The notes under the pieces were generated by a model. It did no database searches, had not been told where the DNA came from, and was given only the letters and a program-made list of their open reading frames with translations. From contig NZ_JWLK01000006.1 of assembly GCF_000814005.1 (NCBI RefSeq), forward strand, positions 1 through 64,000: a stretch of 64,000 nt of DNA, given 5' to 3'. Position numbers and translations under genes: made by a program. This document shows, piece after piece, positions 16,954-25,621 of this stretch. The number at the start of each line of letters is the position of its first letter. Position 1 is the stretch's first letter. The stretch comes from Ruegeria sp. ANG-S4. Its GTDB lineage: Bacteria; Pseudomonadota; Alphaproteobacteria; Rhodobacterales; Rhodobacteraceae.

Positions 16954-17187
16954 TCAGGTCTGGTCCATCGGCTCAAAACTAAACGAGTAGGAATGATCCT
17001 GAAACTTAGTAATACTAGTCATCAGCAGTGTACCAAGACCTTCTCGGACAGTTTGATTGTTAAACGCTAAGCAAAACTCGGAGGCGTCAATGCCATGGGT
17101 GCCGAGCAAGGCTCCCAAAGCGTTGTTGGGCTGGGCCCGACCGGCCAAGAGCTTTAGTTTGATTTTGCCGTCAACTTCTTTAGCCAT
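16954..17187 (-). CDS. Short protein resembling the N-terminal domain of ribosomal protein L11
   Basis: 77 residues, starting MAKEVDGKIKLKLLAG. It aligns by eye with the N-terminal domain of uL11 over its full length: KIKLKLLAGRAQPNNALG, then ALLGTHGIDASEFCLAFNNQ and a final FQDHSYSFSF, corresponding to the YxDxSFTF strand. The RNA-binding C-terminal domain is absent, and nothing like it follows the stop. The prolines of the usual PPVGPALG loop, known sites of thiostrepton-resistance changes, are replaced (NNALGALLG). The ATG at 17187 has AGGGGTG about 11 bases upstream. The true rplK would lie in the ribosomal protein cluster, so this is a divergent paralogue or a relic. The frame is intact, which favours a working gene, but expression is unproven. 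Confidence 0.6.
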   Translation of the reverse strand: MAKEVDGKIKLKLLAGRAQPNNALGALLGTHGIDASEFCLAFNNQTVREGLGTLLMTSITKFQDHSYSFSFEPMDQT

Positions 17188-17500
17188 TTTGCTATTTTCA
17201 CCCCTAGTTTTCAGCTTAGGCAAGCGTACAGAAACCCTGTAGCAATGCAATGTTCAGGTATGACTTATAGCCATCCCGGGGCACATCAAGCACGCGCAGT
17301 GAAGGTCTGGAATCGTACGCATCTTTTTAATTCGATGATTGCTTGGCCAACGGGAGCTTGGCCGGTCAGCCGCCGTTCATTCATCGAGCAGCGGAATCCA
17401 ACTGTGAGCCCTGTATTCGCGATGCTAGACCTTGCGCTGATGTCTACTATCCCGCAAAAAACAGACAGGATCGCCATTTCTCAAACGATTGTGAGGGTTT
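17188..17500. other. Divergent intergenic region before the agmatine-deiminase-like gene
   Basis: About 310 bases between the divergent L11-like and deiminase genes. It must hold both promoters, but I could not assign hexamers with confidence. One frame on the plus strand stays open across 17245-17514, but its product has no coding character. Confidence 0.4.
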
Positions 17501-18571
17501 ATGAAGCGGCGTAGTATGATGGTCGGCAGCTGGGCACTGGGAACGATGGGTTTGCTGGGGATGAAAAGGGCAACGGCCAATGCTGGGTTCTACGTACCGC
17601 CGGAAGAAGATCCTCACCAGCTTACTTTCATGCAGTGGCCCGTAAACCGCGGGGTTCATCCTGACCCTGTCTTCCTCGATATGGCTCAGCAGACGATTGC
17701 CGATATCGCGAATTCAATCAGCGAGTTCGAGCCGGTGACGATGCTCTGTGCGGCTGAGGATCACGCAGGGGCACAGACAAAGCTGTCGGAAAAAGTAGAG
17801 TTGTGGGACATCCCCACGGAAGATCTCTGGTGCCGCGACGCAGGACCGATCTTTGTGGTAGACGGCGCTGGCGGTCTTGCCATCAGCCATGTCCAGTTCA
17901 ATGGCTGGGGGGAAAAACAAGTGAATGCACGCGATAGCCTGATTGCTGAGCATGTTGCCGAACGTCTGGGGCTGCAGCTCTTGCCAACCGGATTATGCGG
18001 AGAAGCGGGGGGCGTGGAGCAGGACGGGCATGGTCTGTTGATTGCACATGAAAGCAGCTGGGTGAACGACAACCGAAATCCCGGCCTAAGCCGCGACGAG
18101 ATCGAACGCCGGTTGCTGACCGCCTACGGCGCGGACCGGATGATCTGGTCGCCTGGTGTCTGGGGCGAAGACATCACCGATTATCACATTGACAGTCTTG
18201 CGCGGTTTACTGGTCCGGGAAGTGTACTGATAAATCTACCGGATGACCCCGATATGGAAGACCCGTTCCATTTCGCTGCCGTTGAGACACTTGATGTGCT
18301 GGTTGCAAACGATTTGGACGTTGAGGTCATTCCTGAACCGGTGATCCGCCGCGTAAAAAGCATCGAATTCGTAACCTCCTATGCAAACTACTATGTCTGT
18401 AATGGGGCGGTGATTGCCGCCGAATTTGGAGACCGAGAAACCGACGAGATCGCGCGAGAAGCTCTTGCGCGACGCTATCCGAGGCGGGAGATCGTAGCTT
18501 TGAATGTTGACCCATTGGGTGGGATGGGTGGCGGTATCCATTGCGCAACCCAGCAGATGCCTGCAGTATGA
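17501..18571 (+). CDS. Exported agmatine deiminase / peptidyl-arginine deiminase family protein
   Basis: 356 residues. The guanidine-modifying fold is recognised by DLWCRDAGPIFVVD near residue 108, VWGEDITDYHIDSLARF around 230 and the C-terminal catalytic Cys in GGMGGGIHCATQQMP (about 350). The sequence is complete. Unlike the usual cytoplasmic agmatine deiminase (AguA), the first 28 residues form an export signal: MKRRSMMVGSWALGTMGLLG with a paired Arg, then a cleavage-like ATANA. This suggests Tat or Sec export. The substrate could be agmatine or another guanidine compound outside the cytoplasm. No aguB or polyamine gene is next to it; the next operon is convergent and also secreted. Confidence 0.82.
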   Translation: MKRRSMMVGSWALGTMGLLGMKRATANAGFYVPPEEDPHQLTFMQWPVNRGVHPDPVFLDMAQQTIADIANSISEFEPVTMLCAAEDHAGAQTKLSEKVELWDIPTEDLWCRDAGPIFVVDGAGGLAISHVQFNGWGEKQVNARDSLIAEHVAERLGLQLLPTGLCGEAGGVEQDGHGLLIAHESSWVNDNRNPGLSRDEIERRLLTAYGADRMIWSPGVWGEDITDYHIDSLARFTGPGSVLINLPDDPDMEDPFHFAAVETLDVLVANDLDVEVIPEPVIRRVKSIEFVTSYANYYVCNGAVIAAEFGDRETDEIAREALARRYPRREIVALNVDPLGGMGGGIHCATQQMPAV

Positions 18572-18723
18572 TCTGGTTTTCGCGCAAAGTCAGCATCATC
18601 GAGGCCGCAGCCGCGCCTTGCTGCACCCGCTCTAAGGTCCGTTCTGAGCACAAAGCGGACTTCCATCGTTAACTCCAACTCTTCGGAGAAATTCAATACC
18701 CTAAATTTCTCTCGGGTACAGGT

Positions 18724-19848
18724 CTAAGGTTTGCTAGACAGCGTCACCAAGAACGAAATCAAGTCTGCAATCTCCTGCTCGGATAAACTCAATTTCGCGA
18801 GTATGTCTTCGCCATCAGCGTGCAACCGCTCAATGTCAATTTCGCTGTAATGTCGGATTACCGCTTCCAAGTCGATAAAGTTGCCGTTGTGCATATAAGG
18901 CGCGGTTTCGGCCACGCCCCGAAGGCTGGGTGTTCGAAACATTCCAAAGTCAGAATGGCTCCTTCGCACACCGCGAACTGCCCAAGCCCCTTGCTTATCT
19001 GGATCGTCGCTCCAATCCCCGTCCAGTGTAAATTCGCTTGATAGTAATATGTTCAATCCGCCGAACCGCCCTTCGTCTACTTCGGCTTCGTTCAGAAAAT
19101 ATGGTACGCCGGCGTCGTGGAACTCATTGTTGGAGAATCTTGGACCGTTGTGGCAAAACACACAATTGCCGCGTCCCAAGAACAACTGAAGACCTCGCTG
19201 AGCAGCTTCAGGGTAGTTCGCCGCTTCGACAAAATCGCCGCGTTCCAGCGCGTCTCGAAAACCGTCAAATTGTGTTGCTTCTGTGATTATAGTTTCCAGG
19301 AAGGCCGATAAAGCTTTGGCTGTGTTGACCAAAACCAATTCTGGGTCTTGCTTCTGGATTTCACCAAAAGTCTTTTCGAAATCATTAATATACGGGCTAT
19401 CAGAAATTGCCGCTTTCAGACTCTCTTTACTGTGCGCCATCTCTTCGTCTGCGATGATAGGGTGTAAACTGGCGGCCCAGAGGTTGTCACTCTTGCCGCC
19501 CCAGCCGTACCATCGAAGACCCGCAAGGTTTCTCAGAGATGGCGTGTTCCGATCAAGCAAAACCCGGCCGAGCGCGCGCGCTTCTGTCGTAGTGAATGCC
19601 TGTTCTGGATCATGGCAACTTGCGCAGGCAAATGCACCATCGACAGACAACAACGGATCGTTGAACAAAGCCGCGCCGAGCGCAATCGCACTGGCATCGT
19701 TTGAAACCCTGTTACTTGGATCCGGCTGCAAAGATGGTGGCCACGGTCCGAAGGACAGCGTTTGCTCAATTTCGTCTTCAGACAACAAAACTTCTGCATT
19801 CGCGGCACTTGCCAAGACCACCAACGCGACTGACACCCAAAGCCTCAT
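18724..19848 (-). CDS. Di-haem cytochrome c peroxidase / MauG-family protein
   Basis: 374 residues. A Sec signal peptide (MRLWVSVALVVLASAANA) leads to two CxxCH haem c sites: FACASCHDPEQAF near residue 76 and RGNCVFCHNGPRFSNNEFHD near 228. The C-terminal MFRTPSLRGVAETAPYMHNG contains the Met/His region characteristic of bacterial di-haem peroxidases and MauG. The family either reduces hydrogen peroxide or, as MauG and MbnH do, oxidises a residue in a partner protein. It is the last gene of a three-gene operon whose start overlaps the preceding YtkA-like gene by 4 bp. A periplasmic location is expected, and haem attachment needs the Ccm system encoded elsewhere. Confidence 0.88.
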   Translation of the reverse strand: MRLWVSVALVVLASAANAEVLLSEDEIEQTLSFGPWPPSLQPDPSNRVSNDASAIALGAALFNDPLLSVDGAFACASCHDPEQAFTTTEARALGRVLLDRNTPSLRNLAGLRWYGWGGKSDNLWAASLHPIIADEEMAHSKESLKAAISDSPYINDFEKTFGEIQKQDPELVLVNTAKALSAFLETIITEATQFDGFRDALERGDFVEAANYPEAAQRGLQLFLGRGNCVFCHNGPRFSNNEFHDAGVPYFLNEAEVDEGRFGGLNILLSSEFTLDGDWSDDPDKQGAWAVRGVRRSHSDFGMFRTPSLRGVAETAPYMHNGNFIDLEAVIRHYSEIDIERLHADGEDILAKLSLSEQEIADLISFLVTLSSKP

Positions 19849-20222
19849 CTCAGCGCAATCTCACTCGTATAGGAAACCAATTTCCCATTGAAGTCGACGT
19901 CCACTTGCAGTTCCCACAAACCCGGCATGTGAAACAACAGGTCATCGATACGGAATTTTCCTTCGTCTAACGCCGTTACCTTGGGAGTGTAGTTTAACCC
20001 GTGTTGGTGAGCGGGCATGATTGCATCGACAAGTATTTCACTCACAGGAGTTTCATTGCAGACTTCGATTAGAATGGAAAACGGTTGGGCCAGTGGTACT
20101 ACTTCTGAAGAGACATAGACCTCAGGTGCGTCTTCGACATCTGAGGCCGCGCGCTGCCCCACCGCTTCACACGCAACAACCGGCCCTGATGAAATCAGAA
20201 ACCAAAAAGCCCAGCGAGTCAT
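19845..20222 (-). CDS. Secreted YtkA-like domain protein
   Basis: 125 residues. The N-terminus (MTRWAFWFLISSGPVVACEA) is a signal peptide, with a Cys at residue 18 that could be a lipoprotein site, though the preceding residues are only a weak lipobox. The remainder is an immunoglobulin-like beta-sandwich of the YtkA type: PLAQPFSILIEVC, MPAHQHGLNYTPKV near residue 70, and LLFHMPGLWELQVDV. The Met-x-x-His-x-His and FHM residues are reminiscent of copper-handling relatives (FixH/PCuAC-like), but metal binding is not proven. It is coupled by 4-bp overlaps on both sides, upstream to an amidohydrolase and downstream to a di-haem peroxidase. Confidence 0.72.
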   Translation of the reverse strand: MTRWAFWFLISSGPVVACEAVGQRAASDVEDAPEVYVSSEVVPLAQPFSILIEVCNETPVSEILVDAIMPAHQHGLNYTPKVTALDEGKFRIDDLLFHMPGLWELQVDVDFNGKLVSYTSEIALR

Positions 20223-21025
20223 TCTGATGCCAACATACGTTCCGCGTTTGCATACGCAATGTTGTCTGCAATCTGATCAGGAAGTTGGTTTAACCATTCA
20301 CGCGAATAATCGGCATGAGGGCCAACATAGTACCAACGCTCTGGGGCGAATGTATCCGTGCCAACCATAAAACGATCGGGATGTGCTTCAAACGCAGCCT
20401 TCCACCCAGGGTCGATGCGGCCCCGAGAAATCATATCTGAACGAAACGCTAGATCGGCCCAGAGTCTAGGATGGGTGTCCAGGGCGTCGACCACACTGTC
20501 AGGGTCGGTAAAGCCGGAATGGGCCCACAAAACGCGGGCTTCGGGCCATGTTTCGAAGATCAGGTCAACCGCCTCGCGATCGCCGTGGTGATGCAGAATT
20601 AAATTCCGTTCTTTTGCCAAAGCGATCATATGCTGGATGACCGGCGTTTTGATATCATTGCCATAGGCGTGAAATTCGCCGATGGCTTCGTATTCGTTCT
20701 TCGCCAGATTTGATTCCAGATAGTCGACGACAGTTTCGTCGTGCATCCAAGTGTTGATCTCTCCGCGGCGACGATAAGGACGAAGTGCCGGGACAACGAT
20801 ATCTGGCGCTGCGTCCAAGAGCAGTTGAGTACCATTGTCATCAGAGCTGGAAACAAGCGCCTTTCGCACGCCAGCATCCCGCAGAATCTTAGCGACTTGT
20901 TCAGGTGGGACAAGCTCCACAGCGTCGTGACTGTAGTGAATATGAGCATCAAAGATTGGCCGGTCATCTGCGGTCGCCGTACCGCTCAACATGATTAAGG
21001 TAAAGAGAGGGAGATATTTTAGCAC
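20219..21025 (-). CDS. Secreted TIM-barrel amidohydrolase (amidohydrolase_2 type)
   Basis: 268 residues starting at GTG, preceded by AGGAAG at good spacing. Residues 1-19 are a signal peptide ending in ATA. The metal motif IFDAHIHYSHD (H-x-H) follows at once. Further candidate ligands are ILHHHGDREA near residue 145, VLWAHSGFTDPD near 170 and the Asp in FMVGTDTFAPERW near 225. This is the COG2159 family, which includes decarboxylases and lactonases, but periplasmic members are unusual. It is the first gene of a translationally coupled trio with the YtkA-like protein and the di-haem peroxidase. The substrate is not known. Confidence 0.8.
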   Translation of the reverse strand: MLKYLPLFTLIMLSGTATADDRPIFDAHIHYSHDAVELVPPEQVAKILRDAGVRKALVSSSDDNGTQLLLDAAPDIVVPALRPYRRRGEINTWMHDETVVDYLESNLAKNEYEAIGEFHAYGNDIKTPVIQHMIALAKERNLILHHHGDREAVDLIFETWPEARVLWAHSGFTDPDSVVDALDTHPRLWADLAFRSDMISRGRIDPGWKAAFEAHPDRFMVGTDTFAPERWYYVGPHADYSREWLNQLPDQIADNIAYANAERMLASE

Positions 21026-21769
21026 CGCAAGCTTCCTGATTTGAACTACTGCAGTTCCGACTGTGGAGTATTGTGGCAGAACTCCCAGAGTTTACGTCGA
21101 TCGGCCAGAGTAAAGCCAATCATTTCGTTAGTTGATATTGGCCACGTTGAACGTCTGCTTTGCACGCAAAGTAGGCGTTAAATGAATTTTAACGAATGAC
21201 CGCACACAGCCCATCCTGTGAATTCGGTTTTCTCGCTGCAAGCGCAAACAGCACAGATTTGTGCTACGCGTGCATCAACTTGAGTACGGCAATGCGGCAT
21301 AGTGAGCGGCCATTCGGACCAAGCGCAGCGAGATTTCGTCAAGCAATGAGCGAGATGCGGACTACCCATTGAGCACCGACATACATGTCATCACAGAGCT
21401 GTTTGAGAAGGGTTGAGGGTTCTGTTGTGCAATTACTTGCTGAGTGCAAGTATCGCGCCGCATGCTCGGGTTATGCGGCCAGTTCACGCCCGGATTCTGT
21501 CCGTTTCGTCAACTCGCTGTGAGCGTCATTACAATCGCTCGAAATGGTCTTCGCTGCCAAAAGACTGCAACGGAATCTGTTGGGCATTTCACCGCACGGA
21601 CTGACCCAAGGCTCTGCGGTAAACTGGTAACTATTGGTTCGAGTAGACTACAACGTGTTTTGGTTATCGATGATAGTGAATTCAGTTTTTAGACACACGT
21701 CCATAACCTTTTGAACTTAAAGACCCTGTTAATATCGCTCCATTAATTAAGGGGGCGAAAATGCGTATA
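21026..21769. other. Long intergenic region, no supported gene
   Basis: About 740 bases. Short open frames here have no coding character or ribosome sites. A degenerate copy of the scattered hairpin-type repeat is near 21149-21184 (GTCTGC...CGCAAAG). The end, near 21725-21760, is AT-rich. It lies between the ends or starts of minus-strand operons, so it should contain the promoter of the secreted trio near 21040-21150 and the 3' end of the sugar-transport transcript. Confidence 0.45.
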
Positions 21770-22762
21770 TCAGAGGCGGGTCCCATGCTGATCAAAACGA
21801 TAAGTGCGATTGGGCGTATAACCAAACCGAACAGTTTCACCCGCATCGACTTGGTACTGGCCGAATAGACGCGCGGTGATCTGATGATCCTGCATCATCG
21901 CGATTACGTTGGTATCTCCACCTAGATGTTCGACGTGAGTGACATTTGCGGTGATCGGGCCCTCATCTGCCAAAAACAGATCTTCGGGGCGAATGCCCGT
22001 AGTGATGTCTGCCCGCTCGCCGATCAGGCTGGAGGGGAAGAAATTCATCGACGGCGCGCCTAGGAAACCTGCGACGAATTGGTTGGCAGGGTTGTTGTAA
22101 AGCTCCATCGGGCTGCCGACCTGTTCGACGCGCCCGTCGCGCAGCACAACGATTTTGTCAGCCAGCGTCATCGCTTCAGTCTGGTCATGGGTGACGTAGA
22201 TCATCGAGGCATCAAGCTGCTGGTGCAGGTTGGCGATTTCCAAACGGGTGTTCATGCGCAGGGCGGCGTCGAGATTGGACAAAGGTTCGTCAAACAGAAA
22301 CAGCTTAGGTTCGCGCACAATTGCGCGACCGATGGCCACGCGTTGGCGCTGGCCACCGGACAGTTCAGACGGGTAGCGGTCGATATAGGGCTCAAGGTTC
22401 AGCATCTTGCTGGCCTTGGCGACCCGTTCTTCAATAACCTGCTTGCTCTGACCTTCCTGTTTCAGCGCCAGCGACATGTTTTTTCGGACATTCAGATGAG
22501 GGTAAAGCGCATAGCTCTGGAACACCATCGCGATGCCGCGTTTCGACGGCGGGGTGAGGTTCATGAGCTCTCCTCCAATGCGCACCTCGCCCGAGGTTAC
22601 GTCCTCTAGCCCCGCGATCACGCGTAGAAGGGTCGACTTGCCACAGCCCGAGGGGCCGACAAAAACGACGAATTCGCCGTCTTCAACGTCGATGTTGATA
22701 TCCTTGAGGACCTCGACGGTTCCAAAGGACTTGTTCACGTTTGTAAGCGTCAGGGCGGTCAT
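21770..22762 (-). CDS. Sugar ABC transporter ATP-binding protein (UgpC/MsmK type)
   Basis: 330 residues. Walker A is GPSGCGKST (residues 36-44), the Q loop MVFQSYALYPHL, the ABC signature LSGGQRQR, Walker B LFLFDEP and the H-switch YVTHD. The C-terminal regulatory OB-type domain (from about 240, FLGAPSMNFFPSS, TTGIRPEDLF) marks the carbohydrate CUT1 group that energises several sugar permeases. Its start overlaps the Gfo/Idh stop by 4 bp. As the last gene of the murQ-led operon it powers the two permeases encoded upstream. Confidence 0.93.
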   Translation of the reverse strand: MTALTLTNVNKSFGTVEVLKDINIDVEDGEFVVFVGPSGCGKSTLLRVIAGLEDVTSGEVRIGGELMNLTPPSKRGIAMVFQSYALYPHLNVRKNMSLALKQEGQSKQVIEERVAKASKMLNLEPYIDRYPSELSGGQRQRVAIGRAIVREPKLFLFDEPLSNLDAALRMNTRLEIANLHQQLDASMIYVTHDQTEAMTLADKIVVLRDGRVEQVGSPMELYNNPANQFVAGFLGAPSMNFFPSSLIGERADITTGIRPEDLFLADEGPITANVTHVEHLGGDTNVIAMMQDHQITARLFGQYQVDAGETVRFGYTPNRTYRFDQHGTRL

Positions 22763-23793
22763 GTGCGTGCCTCTTTCAGCGAAATGGGTTGGCCGGTGCG
22801 GATGCTCTCATCGGCGGCCAGACAAATGGCCAGCGATTGCACGGCGTCGTTCATGTGGCGGGTTAGGTCGATATCTTCAGCAATGGCGCGCAGCATGTAA
22901 GCTTGCTCGGCATCGCAGAGTTCCTGATGGCCGGGCTCATCGGGCATGTCGATTGTCTGGTCGCCATCGGGGCGGTGGACCAGAAGGCCACCGACCTTGG
23001 TGTGGCCGTCGATATCAGCCGATGCGCCTTTGTTGCCATCGGTGATCGAGACCGAGCCCTTGGGCGAGACGATGTCTTTCACGAAGAATGCGGTCTCGGA
23101 CATCATCGGACCCCAGCCGGCCTCGTACCAGCCGACCGAGCCATCCTCGAAGACCACCTGAAACTGACCATAATTGTACATGTCTTCGGCGATCTCGTCG
23201 CTCAGCCGCAGGCCCATACCGTGGACGCGCACTGGGTCGGAGTCAGTGATCTGGCACATCACGTCGACATAATGCACACCGCAATCGACGATGGGCGAGG
23301 TCGTCTGTATCAGGGCTTTATGCGTTTCCCACTCGGCCCCGCTGCTTTGTTGATTGAGGTTTAGACGGAAGACATACGGTCCGCCGAGATCGCGCGCCTC
23401 GGAGATCAGGCGCATCCAGGAGGGGTGGTGCCTCAGGATGTAGCCGATCACCAGCTTGCGGTTTGTTTCGATAGCCTTCGCAACAACACGTTTGGCGTCG
23501 GCTACGGTGGTTGCTAGGGGTTTTTCAACGAACACATGCGCGCCTGCTTCCATCGCGGCGCAGGCATAATCGGCGTGGCTGTCGGAATATGTGGCGATAA
23601 TCACCAGATCAGGGCTGGTTTCTGACAGAGCGCTCGCGAAATCAGAATAGGCGGGATACCCAGCAAGATCGGGATGATCCACGCGGCCAGAGCGGTTCAC
23701 CAGCCCAACGATTTGCGCGTCTGGATGGTGGTGATGGGCCAGGGCGTGGCTCAGGCCCATATTGCCAAGGCCAGCGATCAGAACTCGGTTCAT
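22759..23793 (-). CDS. Gfo/Idh/MocA-family NAD(P)-dependent oxidoreductase
   Basis: 344 residues. The Rossmann fold begins VLIAGLGNMGLSHALAHH (G-x-G-x-x-G). The dinucleotide-site EKPL is in HVFVEKPLATTVADA, and the C-terminal sheet domain includes the catalytic-site motif SPIVDCGVHYVDVMC. The family oxidises or reduces sugars and cyclitols; specificity cannot be read from the sequence. It lies inside a sugar ABC operon, between permease and ATPase, with 4-bp overlaps to both. It presumably acts on the imported sugar or a derivative such as an anhydro- or keto-sugar. Confidence 0.88.
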   Translation of the reverse strand: MNRVLIAGLGNMGLSHALAHHHHPDAQIVGLVNRSGRVDHPDLAGYPAYSDFASALSETSPDLVIIATYSDSHADYACAAMEAGAHVFVEKPLATTVADAKRVVAKAIETNRKLVIGYILRHHPSWMRLISEARDLGGPYVFRLNLNQQSSGAEWETHKALIQTTSPIVDCGVHYVDVMCQITDSDPVRVHGMGLRLSDEIAEDMYNYGQFQVVFEDGSVGWYEAGWGPMMSETAFFVKDIVSPKGSVSITDGNKGASADIDGHTKVGGLLVHRPDGDQTIDMPDEPGHQELCDAEQAYMLRAIAEDIDLTRHMNDAVQSLAICLAADESIRTGQPISLKEART

Positions 23794-24629
23794 TTGACAG
23801 CTCCTGAAGTGATGCCGCGGATCAATTGGCGCGAGAAGATGACATACAGAACCAGCACCGGCAGGATCGCCATGGAAAGCGCGGACAGAACCGCGTTCCA
23901 GTCGGTGACGAACTGGCCGATGAAGACTTGGCTACCCAGCGTCAGGGTTTTGGTTTCCTCAGCAGGGGCGAGGATCAAGGGGAACCAGAGGTCGTTCCAG
24001 ATGGGGATCATGTTGAACACGGCGACCGTGGCCATGGCAGGGCGGACGAGAGGCAGGACCAACCGGAAGAAGATCGTGTATTCCGACAACCCATCGACGC
24101 GGCCTGCGTTCTTTAGATCATCAGAAACCTGACGCATGAATTCGGACAAGATGAACACAGCCAAAGGCAAGCCTTGCGCGGTGTAGACCAAAATGAGCGC
24201 CCAAAGCGTGTTGACCAAGCCGGTGGCAACCATCATCTCAAGGATCGCGACCGTACCGATGCGGATCGGGATCATGATCCCCAGCGCTAGGTATAGGCCC
24301 ATCAGGGTGTTGCCTTTGAACTTGTACTCGCTTAGCGCAAAGGCGGCCATGGCGCCGAACAGCAGGACAAAGGCCAGTGATACCACAGTAACTATCAGCG
24401 AGTTCTGGAAATAGAGGAAGAAATCCCCTTGTTTCATAACCGTCTGGTAACCGATCAGCGAGAAGCTTTCGGCATCGGGCAGAGCAAGAGGCTCGCGAAA
24501 GATAGAGCGACGGGTTTTAAAACTGTTGATGATGATCACAAAGACCGGGAACAGGGCGATCAGTGTGTAGAGGATCAGCGCCCCATGCATGGCGGCTGTG
24601 TTCAGCGGGTTTTGGCGTGCTTTGTTCAT
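23790..24629 (-). CDS. Carbohydrate ABC transporter permease (MalG type)
   Basis: 279 residues with six membrane segments, beginning HGALILYTLIALFPVFVIII. The EAA loop that contacts the ATPase is seen as NAGRVDGLSEYTIFFRLVLP. MalG-like CUT1 permeases have this length. The frame is open well upstream, but GAGGGT lies eight bases before the ATG at 24629; another ATG is at 24635. It starts 11 bp after the stop of the partner permease and overlaps the Gfo/Idh gene by 4 bp. Confidence 0.9.
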   Translation of the reverse strand: MNKARQNPLNTAAMHGALILYTLIALFPVFVIIINSFKTRRSIFREPLALPDAESFSLIGYQTVMKQGDFFLYFQNSLIVTVVSLAFVLLFGAMAAFALSEYKFKGNTLMGLYLALGIMIPIRIGTVAILEMMVATGLVNTLWALILVYTAQGLPLAVFILSEFMRQVSDDLKNAGRVDGLSEYTIFFRLVLPLVRPAMATVAVFNMIPIWNDLWFPLILAPAEETKTLTLGSQVFIGQFVTDWNAVLSALSMAILPVLVLYVIFSRQLIRGITSGAVK

Positions 24630-24639
24630 CGTCATACCC

Positions 24640-25554
24640 TCACAGCTGATACCGGCGCATCCGGGTCTGGATGCCGAACAGGTAGATGCAGACCCCAACA
24701 AGGATGATGGCGAACATCGCCCCGGCAATCGCCGATCCCATATGCGGGTCACCGAGTTGCAATTGGAAGCCAAAGAAGGTGCGATACATGAAAGTACCAA
24801 GGATATCGGTTGAGAAATCCGGCCCCGCAAGCGCGCCTTGCGAGACGTAGATCAGGTCGAACGCGTTGAAGTTACCGACAAAAGTGAGGATCGAGATGAT
24901 GCCGATCGAAGGCAGGATCAAGGGCAGTTTGATCTTCCAGAACGCCGACGCTCCGGTGATGCCGTCAATCTCGCCAGCCTCAAGGATTTCCTCGGGAATC
25001 GACAGCAGGGCGGCATATATGAGCATCATCGGAATACCGACGAATTGCCAGACCGAGACCAGTGCAAGTGTGGTCAGGGCGTATTCCTCCTTGCCAAGCC
25101 ACGGCGCGAACAACGATTTCAGGCCAATCGCGTCCAGCATCGAGGGTGCGATGCCCCACAGTGGCGACAGGATCAGCTTCCAGGCAAAGCCTACGATTAC
25201 AAAGCTCAGGATTGTCGGGATGAAAATCGCTGACCGATAGAGCGCGGCAAACCGCAACCTCGGATGTGACAGAAGCGCTGCCAAGGCGACGCCGATGGGG
25301 TTCTGCACCAGCATGTGTATAAGGAAGAACCAGAAGTTGTTGCCCAAGGCGTTCCAAAACTGTTCGGACCAGATCGGGTCGAAGAACAGCGTGCGGAAAT
25401 TCTGCAGGCCCACGTAAACGCGCGTCTGATCGACCTCAGTGAACAGCGCAAGGCGCAGTGTGTTGAACAAGGGGAAGATCATCACCGCCGTGTAGACCAG
25501 CACCGCTGGGGCGAGGAAAACAGCGATGTGCCAGCGTATGCGGCGGGTTTGCAT
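24640..25554 (-). CDS. Carbohydrate ABC transporter permease (MalF type)
   Basis: 304 residues. Six membrane helices begin with WHIAVFLAPAVLVYTAVMIF. The EAA motif is LEAGEIDGITGASAFWKIKLP near residue 205. The architecture is that of CUT1-type first permeases, forming a heterodimer with the downstream MalG-type subunit. It follows the solute-binding protein gene by 67 bp. Confidence 0.9.
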   Translation of the reverse strand: MQTRRIRWHIAVFLAPAVLVYTAVMIFPLFNTLRLALFTEVDQTRVYVGLQNFRTLFFDPIWSEQFWNALGNNFWFFLIHMLVQNPIGVALAALLSHPRLRFAALYRSAIFIPTILSFVIVGFAWKLILSPLWGIAPSMLDAIGLKSLFAPWLGKEEYALTTLALVSVWQFVGIPMMLIYAALLSIPEEILEAGEIDGITGASAFWKIKLPLILPSIGIISILTFVGNFNAFDLIYVSQGALAGPDFSTDILGTFMYRTFFGFQLQLGDPHMGSAIAGAMFAIILVGVCIYLFGIQTRMRRYQL

Positions 25555-25621
25555 GAGACTCTCCGGGGGAATTAAGTCCGGACGCGACGCGGGGCCGCGT
25601 CCGATCTGAGTGGCTTAAACT

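Noticed and set aside
16954-17187. L11-like gene as the genuine rplK
   Set aside because: It is about half length, lacks the rRNA-binding domain, has altered conserved prolines and is not next to rplA.
17245-17514. Small plus-strand gene before the deiminase
   Set aside because: No coding character or ribosome site; it overlaps the start of the deiminase in another frame.
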